Positions 8,532-18,655 are shown, numbered from the stretch's first letter. The stretch is DNA of 64,000 bases from Acidobacteriota bacterium (GCA_013289855.1 JABCZD010000005.1:1-64000); one strand, 5' to 3'. Translations and numbers: made by a program. The notes: generated from the letters alone by a model not told the origin.

Positions 8532-10220
8532 ATGTTGACGCTGGGAATTAATTATTCGCAGATGCATGATTCTTCGGCGTGCATTGTGCGCGATGGGGAA
8601 TTGCTGTTCGCGGTGGCGGAAGAGCGCATCAGCCGCGTGAAGCATGACGCAGGATTTCCCAAGCTGGCGATTCAGGCGTGCCTGGATTTTGCGCGGGTTG
8701 GCGCGCGGGAATTGGATGAAGTGTGTTTTGGCTGGCAGCATCCGGGAGCGTCGTATCGTCATGATTTGCGGAGTTTCGCGAGCGGGAAAATGCCGCTGGA
8801 CTACAACGGCGGGCTGAGTTCCACGCTGCATTTTCTAAGCATGTGGCATCAGCGTGGCGGCGCGAAGCGTTTCACGCAGCAATTTGGAACGGTGAAGGCG
8901 CGTTTTCGATATGTCGATCATCATTTGGCACATGCGCTGAGTGCGTTTGCGTATTCAGGGTTCGATGATGCCGCCGTGGTGGTGATGGACGGACGCGGGG
9001 CGTGGGAAGCGACTTCGATTTGGCACGGACGGAATGGGCGGTTGGAGCATGTGCTGACCATTCCGTTTCCTGATTCGGTGGGATTTTTTTACAGCGAGTT
9101 TACGGAATTTCTGGGATTTCACCGCAACAGCGATGAGTGGAAGGTAATGGGACTGGCGCCTTACGGCGAGCCCGGCGTGGATTTGCGGGCGTTTATGGAT
9201 GTGGAAACTGGCGATGAAGCGCGGCCTTATCGCGTACATACGAGTCGCCTGATTTCGCGCGGAGCAGTGCCGTTTGCGGAAATGGCCAAGCGGCTTGGCG
9301 CGCCGCGCGCGGCGGAGAGCGACATCGATCAGCGCCACAAAAATATCGCGTATGCCGTGCAAGAAGCGTGCGAAGTGGCGATGATGAATGTGGTGCGCCT
9401 GGCCGTGGCGAAGACGGGTTCGCGGAATTTGTGCCTGGCTGGGGGCGTGGCGCTGAATTCGAAGGCCAATGGCAAGATTGTGGCGTCGGGATTGATCGAC
9501 AAGATTTTTGTGCAGCCGGCGGCGTCGGATGATGGGGTGGCGCTTGGCGCGGCGATGGCGCCGTATCTCGATGGCGACGGGAAAGTGCCGAATCATGCGA
9601 TGCGCCACGCGTATCTTGGGACTTCGTTTGATGATGGAGCGATTGAAAGCGTGCTGCGCACTTACAAACTGCACTACACGCGAGTAGCGGATTCCGCGGA
9701 ACCCGCCGCGGAGTTGCTGGCGCAAGGGAAAATTCTCGGCTGGTTTCAGGGGCGCATGGAATTCGGGCCGCGCGCGCTAGGCGCACGTTCGATTCTCGCG
9801 GACCCCCGCGATCCAGAGATGAATGCCAAGGTGAACAATGCGGTGAAGTTTCGCGAATGGTGGCGGCCGTTCGCGCCCTCTTTCAAAAAAGAAAGTGCGG
9901 GCGAGTATCTGGAAAGCGCGACGGATTCGCCGTTCATGATTCTTACCGCGCAGGTGCGGCCAGAAAAGCGCGCGGTGATTCCTTCGGTGACACACGTGGA
10001 TGGCAGCGCGCGGCCGCAGACGGTGGAGAAAGAGATAAATCCGTTGTACTGGCGGTTAATCGACGAGTTTGGGCGGCGGACGGGCGTGCCCGTGATTATG
10101 AATACGTCGTTCAATTTACGCGGCGAAGCTATTGTGAATACGCCGACCGATGCCATTCGCACTTTCTTTAGTTCGGGGATGGATTATCTGATCATCGGGA
10201 ATTTCCTGGTGGAGAAATAA
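8532..10220 (+). CDS. NodU/CmcH-type O-carbamoyltransferase
   Basis: A 562-residue carbamoyltransferase of normal family length. The N-terminal start LGINYSQMHDSSACIV, the metal-binding-type DHHLAHALSAF, GGVALNSKANGKI, and the C-terminal GRMEFGPRALGARSI are all diagnostic of NodU/CmcH/TobZ. The family uses carbamoyl phosphate and ATP to place a carbamoyl group on a hydroxyl of a sugar or natural product. Set among four glycosyltransferases and without polyketide or peptide synthases, the likely substrate is a surface glycan sugar. Confidence 0.92.
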   Translation: MLTLGINYSQMHDSSACIVRDGELLFAVAEERISRVKHDAGFPKLAIQACLDFARVGARELDEVCFGWQHPGASYRHDLRSFASGKMPLDYNGGLSSTLHFLSMWHQRGGAKRFTQQFGTVKARFRYVDHHLAHALSAFAYSGFDDAAVVVMDGRGAWEATSIWHGRNGRLEHVLTIPFPDSVGFFYSEFTEFLGFHRNSDEWKVMGLAPYGEPGVDLRAFMDVETGDEARPYRVHTSRLISRGAVPFAEMAKRLGAPRAAESDIDQRHKNIAYAVQEACEVAMMNVVRLAVAKTGSRNLCLAGGVALNSKANGKIVASGLIDKIFVQPAASDDGVALGAAMAPYLDGDGKVPNHAMRHAYLGTSFDDGAIESVLRTYKLHYTRVADSAEPAAELLAQGKILGWFQGRMEFGPRALGARSILADPRDPEMNAKVNNAVKFREWWRPFAPSFKKESAGEYLESATDSPFMILTAQVRPEKRAVIPSVTHVDGSARPQTVEKEINPLYWRLIDEFGRRTGVPVIMNTSFNLRGEAIVNTPTDAIRTFFSSGMDYLIIGNFLVEK

Positions 10221-10292
10221 AGTGAGTAGCGCGGGCGGAAAATTCTTCTCCAGCATAGTCTCCGGCCGAAATCAATTGGCGGCTGATCCGCA

Positions 10293-11390
10293 ATGACGAA
10301 GAAGTGCGTGGCGCTGTTGGGACGCCGCGACACACCTACGGATGCTGTCGAAGAGTACTGCCGTTTCCTCGGAGCGGCGCTTACCCCGCACGGCTATGAA
10401 ATGGAGATTGCGCGGGTACCGTGGGCGGAGCGCGGCTGGAGTACGGCCCTTGCGGAATTAAAGCGCGATGCGAGAAGTTGGCACGGCGCGCGGGTGCTGC
10501 TGCAATACACGGCGCTGGCGTGGTCGCGGCGCGGATTTCCTTCGCGTGTGTTGCTGGTGATGGATATTCTGAACGACGCTGGAGCCACCGTAGGCGTGGT
10601 ATTTCACGACGGTGAACCATTCGCGGGTGTGCGATTGGTGGACCGGCTGCGAAGGCGAGCGCAGCTTCGCGTCATGCGCGAAACGCTTCGACGCGCCGAC
10701 CCGGCGATTTTTACCGTGGCCTTAGATCACATTTCCTGGCACACCGAAGAATTTGCGCGCGCGACGTTCATTCCTGTCGGCGCGAATCTGCCCGAACAAA
10801 CGATTCCTTCGGCAAACCGGGCTGCCAACGCCGCGGACAACCGCGGGCTCACGGTAGCCGTGTACGGCGTGACCGGTGGCGCGAGTGGTCAAACAGAAAT
10901 TCAGACCATCGCTACGGGAATGCGTTTCGTGGCGGAGCAGCTGGCGAATTTGCGATTGGTAATCGTGGGGCGAAATTCCAAATCGGTGGAACAGGGTTTT
11001 CGCAGAGCATTGCAGGGAACCGCTATCGATCTTCGCGTTTTGGGTGTCCTGCCGGCTGGGGAAATCGCCAACGTGTTAGGTAAGGCGGACGTTTTGCTTT
11101 TTGTGCGCGGCGAAATCTCCACACGGCGAGGGAGCGCCATTGCCGGGATAGCGTGCGGATTGCCAGTGGTGACCTTTGCCGGCGCGGAAACTGCGCCGCC
11201 CATCACAGAAGCCGGGTTGGCGCTCTATGAGCCCGGTAAACTAAACGATTTTTCTCGTGTGCTGCTCAAAGTACTCGCCGATCCCGAGTACCGAGCGTTG
11301 CTGGTGTCGCGCAGCCGGGCCGCGCAACAACAATATTTTTCCTGGAACGCCATTGCCGCGCAATTCGCGAAAGTGTTGGAAAAGCACTGA
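10293..11390 (+). CDS. Glycosyltransferase, GT-B fold (GT4-like)
   Basis: A 365-residue protein with weaker family signals. A hydrophobic LLVMDILNDAGATVGVVFHD core near residue 88 and a C-terminal donor-like segment RRGSAIAGIACGLPVVTF, ending with FSWNAIAAQFAKVL, are typical of GT4 enzymes. It closes the co-oriented glycan cluster, 72 bp after the carbamoyltransferase, and is convergent with the M42 peptidase gene 6 bp away. Confidence 0.75.
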   Translation: MTKKCVALLGRRDTPTDAVEEYCRFLGAALTPHGYEMEIARVPWAERGWSTALAELKRDARSWHGARVLLQYTALAWSRRGFPSRVLLVMDILNDAGATVGVVFHDGEPFAGVRLVDRLRRRAQLRVMRETLRRADPAIFTVALDHISWHTEEFARATFIPVGANLPEQTIPSANRAANAADNRGLTVAVYGVTGGASGQTEIQTIATGMRFVAEQLANLRLVIVGRNSKSVEQGFRRALQGTAIDLRVLGVLPAGEIANVLGKADVLLFVRGEISTRRGSAIAGIACGLPVVTFAGAETAPPITEAGLALYEPGKLNDFSRVLLKVLADPEYRALLVSRSRAAQQQYFSWNAIAAQFAKVLEKH

Positions 11391-11396
11391 TAGTGA

Positions 11397-13640
11397 TTAC
11401 CAGGATTTCGCCAGGACCGCGACGATTTTCGCCAGGGCGTCCACGTCGCGGGTGTCGATCACTTCCGCGGCTGAATGTGCGTAGCGCAGCGGCCAGCTTA
11501 ATGGAATGTCCACTGAGCCGTAGCGTACGAAGACCGCGCCGTCATTTCCGCCTCCGGTGACACCGTACTGCACCGGGATATTATTTTCGTTGGCGAGTTG
11601 CACCACGCGGTCGACGTATTCGAGCGGGGCGATATTGGAATTATCGATGGCGCGAATGACGAAGCCCTTGCCGATTTCGGCGTCGGCGAAACGTTTGGAT
11701 TCGAGCGGCGAATCCGAGCTGACGAAGGTGTCGATAGCGAAAACGAAGTCGGGTGCGTGTCCGTCTTTGGCCATGCGCTCGGCGACTGCGGCCGCTCCCT
11801 TCAAGCCAACTTCTTCCTCGGTGGACCAGACGAAAGTGACATCGCGGCCCGGCAGATTTAGCCCCAGTGTTTTGACGGCTTCGAGCAGCGCGGTGCAACC
11901 GACGCGATCGTCGAAGCTGCGAGCATTGGCACGCGTGCCAAGCAGCGGATGATATTTTTTCGGAACAGTCACCCAATCGCCCGCTTTAATACCCAATTTC
12001 GCCGTTTCTTCCGCGGAATGCGTGCCGAGGTAAACGTGAGCGGCGTCGTCCATGGTTCGCGGTCCGTGCGGCCACTCAAATCCCGGTTTGTCCCAGCCGT
12101 CCGACAATTCCAAAACGCCGGCATTCGTTAAGCCATCCGATTTGTGCACAAGCACGGCGTGACCCATAAAATACTCCGTGTAGCCGCCGCCGAGCACGTC
12201 GACGAGCAGTCTCCCGTCGGGCTCGACGGAGCGCACTTGATAGCCAATCTCGTCCATGTGGGCCACAAAGACAATTTTCTTGCCGGTGCTACCAGCGGAT
12301 GAACCAAGCCGCAAAATTAAATTTCCGGCGGCATCGGTCTCCGTCTTGGCTTCGGTGGGCAAAACTTTTCTGATGGCAGCGCGGACCGCCGCTTCGTGGC
12401 CGCTGGCGCCGTAAGTTTCGGTCAAAGTCTGGAGCAGCCCCGGTCCGCAGTCGGAACAGCTTCCGCCATAGCTGCCGCCAAGTCCTCCGGTACGCACGGT
12501 TCCGGTCATATAGCGATAGAGAAGCTCAGTAACATCGCCGACATCGCTCATGCTCAGGATTTCAGCGGGCGTTGTCGGATTCAGCGTGGCTACGCCAATC
12601 TGAGCAAACCGTTTTGGAAGCGATGTGGGCGCGGCATATCCTCCGATGCGCGGCGGCGCGGCTAGTTCCGCGTGAAGCGCCAGATGCTGGGTCTCTGCAC
12701 TGCTTTTCAGATCGGCGGCGAGGCCACTCAATGGCACGGACTCGTCTGATGCTCCAAGCAATATACCCGCGCCGGGTTTAAAAACCGTGGGTGCCACTTC
12801 CGCGGCGGATGTTGGCGGAGTTCCCGGCGCCTTGCGAGGTGGCGCCAGGCGTCCCACATAAATCATTTCGTCTGGAGAAAGTTCATTGAGAATGCGGTCT
12901 AGTCCCCGACCACCGGTCCATTGCTGAGCGATGAAAGCTACGATGAGGGTGCCAGAGAATTTCGCCTTTCCGACGTGCAGACTGCCCAGCAAATCCACCA
13001 GCGCCACGCATCCGAAGTGGTCGCCGATCGCCGGCGCGGTGTATTCCGAATTTGCCAGAGCTCGCACTTCGCGAGGGAGCGAAATAGGATCGAGCAAGTC
13101 GACACCGGCGGCACGCACCTCTTCCGCGTTAGAAGCGCCGATATCCACGTACATTTCGTCGGGATGCGACATTTTTGGAGCATTGAGGCGCGCGGGCTGC
13201 AGATGCACGGAAAGACCGGCAACGACGCCAGCCACTCGTTTGCCTTTTCGCGTAAGCACGGTGATGGGTTGCGCAGCAAACAACAAATCGAATACGGCGT
13301 TGGGCGCGGCTTGTGGAAGACGCTGCACGCGCAAATATCCATCCGGGGTGATAGCGCTGACCACGTAACCTGGTTCGTCCATGGGCGTGACGATCAAGCG
13401 GTGCGGTTCGCCGCTACCGAGGGTCAGGATCACGTTGCCAAGATTGTCTGTTCGTGGAGAAAAGTCTTTAAGCCGAGTGCGAATTTCCGAGGCGAGTTCC
13501 TGCTCGTACCCGCTAACCGCCGGTGTATTCACTAGCCGATACCAGAGCGGTCCGTTGCCCTGGGCCCGGGCCGGGCCTATACCCAATGTGACGAGCATGG
13601 CCCCAAGTAAAGTACCCGCAAGAACCATGCGTGAATGCAT
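11397..13640 (-). CDS. Duplicated M42-family metallopeptidase with degenerate N-terminal half
   Basis: A 747-residue protein, about twice the M42 aminopeptidase length, with a signal peptide (about 1-26). The C-terminal half keeps the dinuclear metal motifs: HMDEIG at 461-466, a SFDDRVGC segment, STEEEVGLKG and a final AHSAAE. The N-terminal half (about 30-265) shows the same layout but with TPMDEPG at 85-91, IGDHFG at 205-210 and AQQWTGG at 238-244, so metal ligands and the catalytic Glu are lost. The protein is probably a periplasmic aminopeptidase with a pseudo-enzyme domain. Monocistronic. Confidence 0.85.
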   Translation of the reverse strand: MHSRMVLAGTLLGAMLVTLGIGPARAQGNGPLWYRLVNTPAVSGYEQELASEIRTRLKDFSPRTDNLGNVILTLGSGEPHRLIVTPMDEPGYVVSAITPDGYLRVQRLPQAAPNAVFDLLFAAQPITVLTRKGKRVAGVVAGLSVHLQPARLNAPKMSHPDEMYVDIGASNAEEVRAAGVDLLDPISLPREVRALANSEYTAPAIGDHFGCVALVDLLGSLHVGKAKFSGTLIVAFIAQQWTGGRGLDRILNELSPDEMIYVGRLAPPRKAPGTPPTSAAEVAPTVFKPGAGILLGASDESVPLSGLAADLKSSAETQHLALHAELAAPPRIGGYAAPTSLPKRFAQIGVATLNPTTPAEILSMSDVGDVTELLYRYMTGTVRTGGLGGSYGGSCSDCGPGLLQTLTETYGASGHEAAVRAAIRKVLPTEAKTETDAAGNLILRLGSSAGSTGKKIVFVAHMDEIGYQVRSVEPDGRLLVDVLGGGYTEYFMGHAVLVHKSDGLTNAGVLELSDGWDKPGFEWPHGPRTMDDAAHVYLGTHSAEETAKLGIKAGDWVTVPKKYHPLLGTRANARSFDDRVGCTALLEAVKTLGLNLPGRDVTFVWSTEEEVGLKGAAAVAERMAKDGHAPDFVFAIDTFVSSDSPLESKRFADAEIGKGFVIRAIDNSNIAPLEYVDRVVQLANENNIPVQYGVTGGGNDGAVFVRYGSVDIPLSWPLRYAHSAAEVIDTRDVDALAKIVAVLAKSW

Positions 13641-13741
13641 CTACAGCCTCCGAAGAAAAGTTGATGCGAATATAGACGGGAAAATTCGCTGCGAAGTTAC
13701 CGCGTACCGCGGCACTTTCATCGAGACATTCGTGTGTGCAT

Positions 13742-15409
13742 TTATCGGCACAGCGCTTCGATGAGAGTCTCTTTTTTCTGTTCCGCAAAACGCGATAGCG
13801 CGTCCAGCGAAGCCACGTACCCGGCGATGGCGGCAGCGGCCAGAAACACAAACGCTTCGGTGGGTAGCCAGGGGTCTCCGGTCCAGCGGCCCACGAAAAA
13901 AAGCAATGCACTGATGCCGCCCAACATGATCTGTGCGCCAAACGCGACGAGCACGGCCATGCCCGATTGCCGCTGACCGCGCATCTGGCCAAAATTAAGC
14001 TTGCGTGGAAAACTCAGTGACGACCAGTTGGCAATGGCCATTTGCCCGACTACGGTAAACACCACGGCCACGATTGTGGCGACGAACACCGGTGTTTCCG
14101 GCAGGCCCACGCGAAAGGCAAACACCATCGTGGCGAGCATAATTTCGAAGCCCACAATGCAGGCCATCATTAGATTCTTGCCGAGGAAAACGTCGCGAAA
14201 ACGCAGCGGGGCCATGAAGTAGGTCTGAATTCCGCGCCCTTCGTACGCAAAACAGTTGTAAGCCGGCGCCATGAGCACCAACACGAGGTAGGCCATGATC
14301 CCCGGGAAAAACGTGCTGCGCGAAAACCCCAGAGTCGAAACACCGTTAGAGTGGTGGCCTTCTTGCAGCGTAAACAGCACAATCATCATGGGCGGCATGA
14401 TCAGCAGCACAAAGGAAAATCCGTTACGCAGCAGGTAGTGACACTCTTTGCGCAAGACCTCCGCGATTTGCGGCGGCAACAAACGCAGGCCGTCGCTAGT
14501 CTGGTGACGCGGTGCAACGCGTGGCGCGATGCTGCGGACCGGCGCAACCGTCTCACTTAACTCTTCCCCACGATATTGCGCGGCGAAGCGCAGCCACAAC
14601 ATCGAACTGAGAATAACTACGTACACGACCAATCCGGCTACTGCCGTGAGCGAATCACCCACGGATCCCCTGACCGAGTTTGCGATAGCGCTGCCGGCGA
14701 GTGATCCAGGGAATGGGGCTAAGTAGGGTAAGAACCGATTTAAGAAAGGTTTCGCGGTGTTGCCGTAGCGCTCCACCATCGGAGTGATGAACTGCAGCGA
14801 GATCATGGCCATTACGAAAACCGCAAAGAATATTTCGCGGCTACGCCTGCGCGCCAGCAACCGCTCGAGCCAGGAACCAACTAGACGTTCCAGGGTGACA
14901 TTGAGCAGTAGAAAAATGCCGCACACCAGAAGCATCATGGGCAGCAAGCGCGGCAATGCCACACACGCCCCCACGGCCATCGCCACCAGCCAGCATACCG
15001 AGGCCAGCGCAGCAAAATCGGCGAAGCCGTAGGCCAGCCCAATCAGGTAAAATGCTCGCCGGCTGAGGGGGAAACGCAACAGGGTGCGAAATTCAAAATT
15101 TCCGCCGAAGCCCGCGGCAAAGATCGGGAATACCTGCCACCAAACAAAAATTCCCCAGAAAAGCAGCGCCATCCATCCGGCGTGTCCTTGGGAAACAAAC
15201 TGCTTCGCTCCAGTGTAAAAACCAAAGCTCAGACCGAGCACCAGCGCCGCGCCGAAAATTCCAGCGAAGACCATCCCGATGAGGTCCAGACGATTATTTT
15301 TCTGGCGCAGCCTGTTGCGCAGCAACCGCCAGCGCAGACCAGCGACAAGGCGGATTTGCTCCGCCAAGCTCACGGAATGAGGCGCGCCACCAAGGACTAA
15401 GTCAGCCAC
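13742..15409 (-). CDS. ABC-2 type transporter permease
   Basis: A 555-residue multi-span inner-membrane protein with about 10-12 hydrophobic segments in two halves and a cytoplasmic middle region. Segments such as YLVLVLMAPAYNCFAYEGRG, which precedes a coupling helix, are typical of ABC exporters of the ABC-2 class. It starts at GTG 15409 and overlaps the end of the ATPase gene by 13 bp, indicating translational coupling. Substrate unknown. Confidence 0.82.
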   Translation of the reverse strand: MADLVLGGAPHSVSLAEQIRLVAGLRWRLLRNRLRQKNNRLDLIGMVFAGIFGAALVLGLSFGFYTGAKQFVSQGHAGWMALLFWGIFVWWQVFPIFAAGFGGNFEFRTLLRFPLSRRAFYLIGLAYGFADFAALASVCWLVAMAVGACVALPRLLPMMLLVCGIFLLLNVTLERLVGSWLERLLARRRSREIFFAVFVMAMISLQFITPMVERYGNTAKPFLNRFLPYLAPFPGSLAGSAIANSVRGSVGDSLTAVAGLVVYVVILSSMLWLRFAAQYRGEELSETVAPVRSIAPRVAPRHQTSDGLRLLPPQIAEVLRKECHYLLRNGFSFVLLIMPPMMIVLFTLQEGHHSNGVSTLGFSRSTFFPGIMAYLVLVLMAPAYNCFAYEGRGIQTYFMAPLRFRDVFLGKNLMMACIVGFEIMLATMVFAFRVGLPETPVFVATIVAVVFTVVGQMAIANWSSLSFPRKLNFGQMRGQRQSGMAVLVAFGAQIMLGGISALLFFVGRWTGDPWLPTEAFVFLAAAAIAGYVASLDALSRFAEQKKETLIEALCR

Positions 15410-16185
15410 GAAAGTTCCTCAAGTTGCGGCCGGTCGCCGCCGTCGTGCCCGACGATGGAAACAAAAATCTCCTCTAGGGTCTTGTGAGTCCCTTCTTCGC
15501 CAGGAATGCCAGCGCGCAGCTCTTCCAGTGAGCCCTGCGCCACCAGCCGCCCCTTATTAATGATGGCCACATGACTGCACAGCCTTTCGACGATCTCCAG
15601 CACGTGAGAGGTCAGAAAAATTGTTACGCCGCGTTCGGTCATGCGCCCGAGCAACGCTTTCAATGCACCGGCCGCGAGAGCATCGACCCCTTCAAACGGT
15701 TCATCGAGAAACAGAATGCGTGGACCGTGAATCACCGCTGCGGCCAGCGCCAGTTTTTTCTGCATGCCATGAGAATAATCCGCGACCATAGTTTTTGGGC
15801 GGTCGGCTAACTGCATGAATTCGAGCAGTTCTTCGGATCGGCGCCTGGTGGTCGCCAGATCGAGACCGTACATTCGCCCAACAAACTGCAGATATTCCGC
15901 GCCGGTCAAGCGCTCGAACAAACCCATGCCTTCGGGTACCACGCCGATCTGGCGTTTCACTTCCACGGGATGCGCGGAAAAATCCACGCCAAGCAGCGTC
16001 ACGCGGCCCGATGAAGGCGCGAGCAAACCCGTGAGCATCTTGATGGTGGTAGATTTTCCCGCGCCATTCGGCCCCAGAAAGCCGAAGAACTGGCCGGCGG
16101 TGACGCGCAAGTCCACGTTGTCCACCGCCGTTAAACCGCCGAAGCGTCGCGTCAAACGTTCCGTCACGATGGCGATGTCCGGCAT
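15397..16185 (-). CDS. ABC transporter ATP-binding protein
   Basis: A 262-residue ATPase. Walker A is GPNGAGKSTT, the signature is YSHGMQKKLALAA, Walker B is RILFLDEPFEGVD and the switch His lies in LTSHVL. The ATG at 16185 is preferred over an upstream in-frame start at 16278 because GGGAG precedes it and family similarity begins there. With the overlapping permease it forms an exporter of the drug, polysaccharide or Na+ efflux type; the cargo is not evident. Confidence 0.92.
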   Translation of the reverse strand: MPDIAIVTERLTRRFGGLTAVDNVDLRVTAGQFFGFLGPNGAGKSTTIKMLTGLLAPSSGRVTLLGVDFSAHPVEVKRQIGVVPEGMGLFERLTGAEYLQFVGRMYGLDLATTRRRSEELLEFMQLADRPKTMVADYSHGMQKKLALAAAVIHGPRILFLDEPFEGVDALAAGALKALLGRMTERGVTIFLTSHVLEIVERLCSHVAIINKGRLVAQGSLEELRAGIPGEEGTHKTLEEIFVSIVGHDGGDRPQLEELSWLT

Positions 16186-16317
16186 GCTGGCTCCCGAGCG
16201 AAGATTTGGAAAGACGACTCTAGCATGGCGCGAGAACGCTTTGCGCAAGGAAGCGCGCGCCACCGCGAAAACACACAACGTCGCCCTAAAATAAACGACC
16301 CGACAGCAAGGGATTTA

Positions 16318-18129
16318 TTACGATTTTGACGAAGTGGTGGACGCTACCGCAACGGTGGCGTCTCTGACCGGCAGGGCGGCCAACACGGCCGGCAATTCCA
16401 CGCGAAAAACGGCTCCGCCTTCTTGATTGTTGTAACAAAATATCTTCCCGGCGTGTTCCTGCACGATACCGAAGCAGATGCTCAAACCAAGCCCGGTGCC
16501 TTTTCCAACCGGCTTGGTGGTGTAAAACGGGTCAAACACGCGATGCGGCTCGCGCAGGCCGGGCCCGTTGTCAGAGAACAGCACAACAACGTTGCCGCGA
16601 TCGCGAATCGTTTTCACCGTCAAGACGCCGCCGTTGTGGGACTCCAGCGCGTCAATCGCGTTGCTGATGATATTGAAAAATACCTGCATCAACTGGTTGC
16701 CGTCGCCGCGCACGCCGGGCAAGACGGATTCCAGCTGCAACTCGATGCGCGCGTTGCTGGAGCGCAAATCCATTCCGCGCAACTGCACGGCGTTGGCCAC
16801 CACGGTGTTGATGTCCAGCAGCGTGCGCTCCGAGGGCACCTGGCGCGCAAAACTTAATAGATTGCCCACCAAAGTTTTTGTGCGGCGCGCTTGGTCGCGA
16901 ATTTTTCCGGCGGTGCTGCGCGCTTTTTCCGGCAACGTAGGATCATCGGCGAGCAGATCGGAGAATCCCAAGATCGCCGTCAGCGGATTGTTGATTTCAT
17001 GCGCGGCTCCGGCGGCCAGTTGGCCAAGAGAGACTAGTTTTTCCGATTGCACGATCTGCGCCTGCAGACGCCGTAGGTTTTCGATGGAATGCTCGGATTG
17101 CGTCAGCAGCCGGACGCGGTCCGCATCAGCCAAATGAGTACGCAGGAACACCAGCAGAGCCAGCGGCACAGCAGCCACTAAGGTGGTCATCAGGCGAAAA
17201 TCGCGAACCGCCGCGCCATCGTGTCCGAAACGCAACGTGTAAATTGCGAACAAAGGGAGAGAAATCACCGCAGCCATCGCCAGGCGTGTGGCCCATACGC
17301 TTTCGGCGTGACCGGCATCGCCATCCGCGTCGTACACATTTTCCGTCGGCGCATCCAGGCCCTGACGCTGTTGATAGGCGACCCAGCCCGTCAGTCCATA
17401 CCAGAAAAAAGAAGTGATCAACGGTATGTCGATCAAGCTGCCCGTTTGATATCGCCCGCTGTCACTGGCCACGTCGATTGCTAAGGCCGAAAGGAGATAT
17501 AGCGTACTGGCAATAAATAAATTCGCGTACACAACGCGCCAAGCTCCGCTCGCCTTGAGCCACAAAACCGCAAGACTTACCACAATTATTATGTTCTGCG
17601 TGTAAGTAACCACGTTGAAGGTGTAGTTGTACTGCTCCGCGGCTGGTGATGCGTAAATCCACGGCATCACGATGAACACATACAAATATGTCCACCACGT
17701 CAGCAGCAGCGCGAAATCCAAATACCCGAGCCGCATGTGCAGCTCGCCACGCTTCAGGTGCGGGCGTAGCGCAAGCGCGGCCATCACCGGAATGCCGCGC
17801 AGAAAGAAAACGATGTCGCCGGGGTAAGGATTTGGCAGAGACTTGTGCAGATAAACTTCGTAATACGTCCATTCGAACTGCCCAGTCATCCACAGTGTGC
17901 AGCTCATCGCCAGCAACATCCAAAAAACGTTGCGGCGCCAGTGCGGCGTTCCGGCGTTCATCAACAATCCGGCGTTGGCCAGCAACGGCACCAGACATTG
18001 CACAATGTTGCCGAAGGTCGATAGCGCTTGCGGATCGTGAGCGTGCGTCAACGAAATGGCGCCGTAGACCACGAGGAAAGCCACCCACGACGATAGTAAC
18101 CAGGCGATTTTACGGGTTGTGGAGGACAT
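16318..18129 (-). CDS. Membrane sensor histidine kinase
   Basis: About 603 residues from the ATG at 18129 (an in-frame extension to 18282 lacks support). The N-terminus has about 7-8 membrane helices forming the sensor. A HisKA domain follows, with the phosphorylatable His in GAAHEINNPLTAILG, then a HATPase domain with NAIDAL (N box), DNGPGL (G1) and GTGLGLS (G2). No response regulator is adjacent, so it is an orphan kinase. It lies downstream of no obvious target; the ABC exporter on the same strand is the nearest candidate. Confidence 0.88.
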   Translation of the reverse strand: MSSTTRKIAWLLSSWVAFLVVYGAISLTHAHDPQALSTFGNIVQCLVPLLANAGLLMNAGTPHWRRNVFWMLLAMSCTLWMTGQFEWTYYEVYLHKSLPNPYPGDIVFFLRGIPVMAALALRPHLKRGELHMRLGYLDFALLLTWWTYLYVFIVMPWIYASPAAEQYNYTFNVVTYTQNIIIVVSLAVLWLKASGAWRVVYANLFIASTLYLLSALAIDVASDSGRYQTGSLIDIPLITSFFWYGLTGWVAYQQRQGLDAPTENVYDADGDAGHAESVWATRLAMAAVISLPLFAIYTLRFGHDGAAVRDFRLMTTLVAAVPLALLVFLRTHLADADRVRLLTQSEHSIENLRRLQAQIVQSEKLVSLGQLAAGAAHEINNPLTAILGFSDLLADDPTLPEKARSTAGKIRDQARRTKTLVGNLLSFARQVPSERTLLDINTVVANAVQLRGMDLRSSNARIELQLESVLPGVRGDGNQLMQVFFNIISNAIDALESHNGGVLTVKTIRDRGNVVVLFSDNGPGLREPHRVFDPFYTTKPVGKGTGLGLSICFGIVQEHAGKIFCYNNQEGGAVFRVELPAVLAALPVRDATVAVASTTSSKS

Positions 18130-18259
18130 GGAAATTAGTTCTTCCAGTGTAATGATTCCGAGCGCTGGTCTGCTGTCGCTCTGCGCTGGGCATGGCCTAA
18201 GGATAAACGAGGGGGCGAGATGCGAACCATAAAAGCAACCGCCACAGGTTCGGCTTGAC

Positions 18260-18655
18260 TTAAGGAAGCTCGAAACCCGCAAGCCGCAATGCCTTCCGGT
18301 CGAATGTCAGCGTGTAGCGACAACCCATTCTGGCACCCAGCGCCGCGATCAGCGCATCCGCAAACGAACCGTGTCTTCCCTTGAGCGCGATCATCGCCGT
18401 GAAAACCTCTTGCTCGTTCTCCACCACAAGCACATCCGTCTGCAACACGCGTTCGATGGCCTTGACGATTTCACGGGTTGTTAACCGGTACGCGCGCTCA
18501 AGAACCCATACGGTCTCGACCATCGCTACGATGCTTATGAATCCGGGGTTTTCTTCCGTTAGCCGTCGTTCGATAATTTCATTTGCCTTCGGCGACTGCA
18601 TCGGGTCGTCCTGAGCGAGGTAGCGGACGAGAATGTTCGCGTCCAGTCCGATCAT
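18260..18655 (-). CDS. vapC: VapC-like PIN-domain toxin
   Basis: A 131-residue PIN domain ribonuclease. The acidic metal-site residues are visible: Asp5 (GLDANI), Glu47 (VETVW), Asp100 (SFADAL) and Asp119 (TFDRKA). VapC toxins cleave tRNA or rRNA loops. Its ATG overlaps the stop of the AbrB-type gene (ATGA, 18652-18655), the typical antitoxin-toxin coupling. Confidence 0.9.
   Translation of the reverse strand: MIGLDANILVRYLAQDDPMQSPKANEIIERRLTEENPGFISIVAMVETVWVLERAYRLTTREIVKAIERVLQTDVLVVENEQEVFTAMIALKGRHGSFADALIAALGARMGCRYTLTFDRKALRLAGFELP

Noticed and set aside
8532..10220. Carbamoyltransferase as sign of an antibiotic gene cluster
   Set aside because: No synthase, resistance or tailoring genes are near; only glycosyltransferases surround it.
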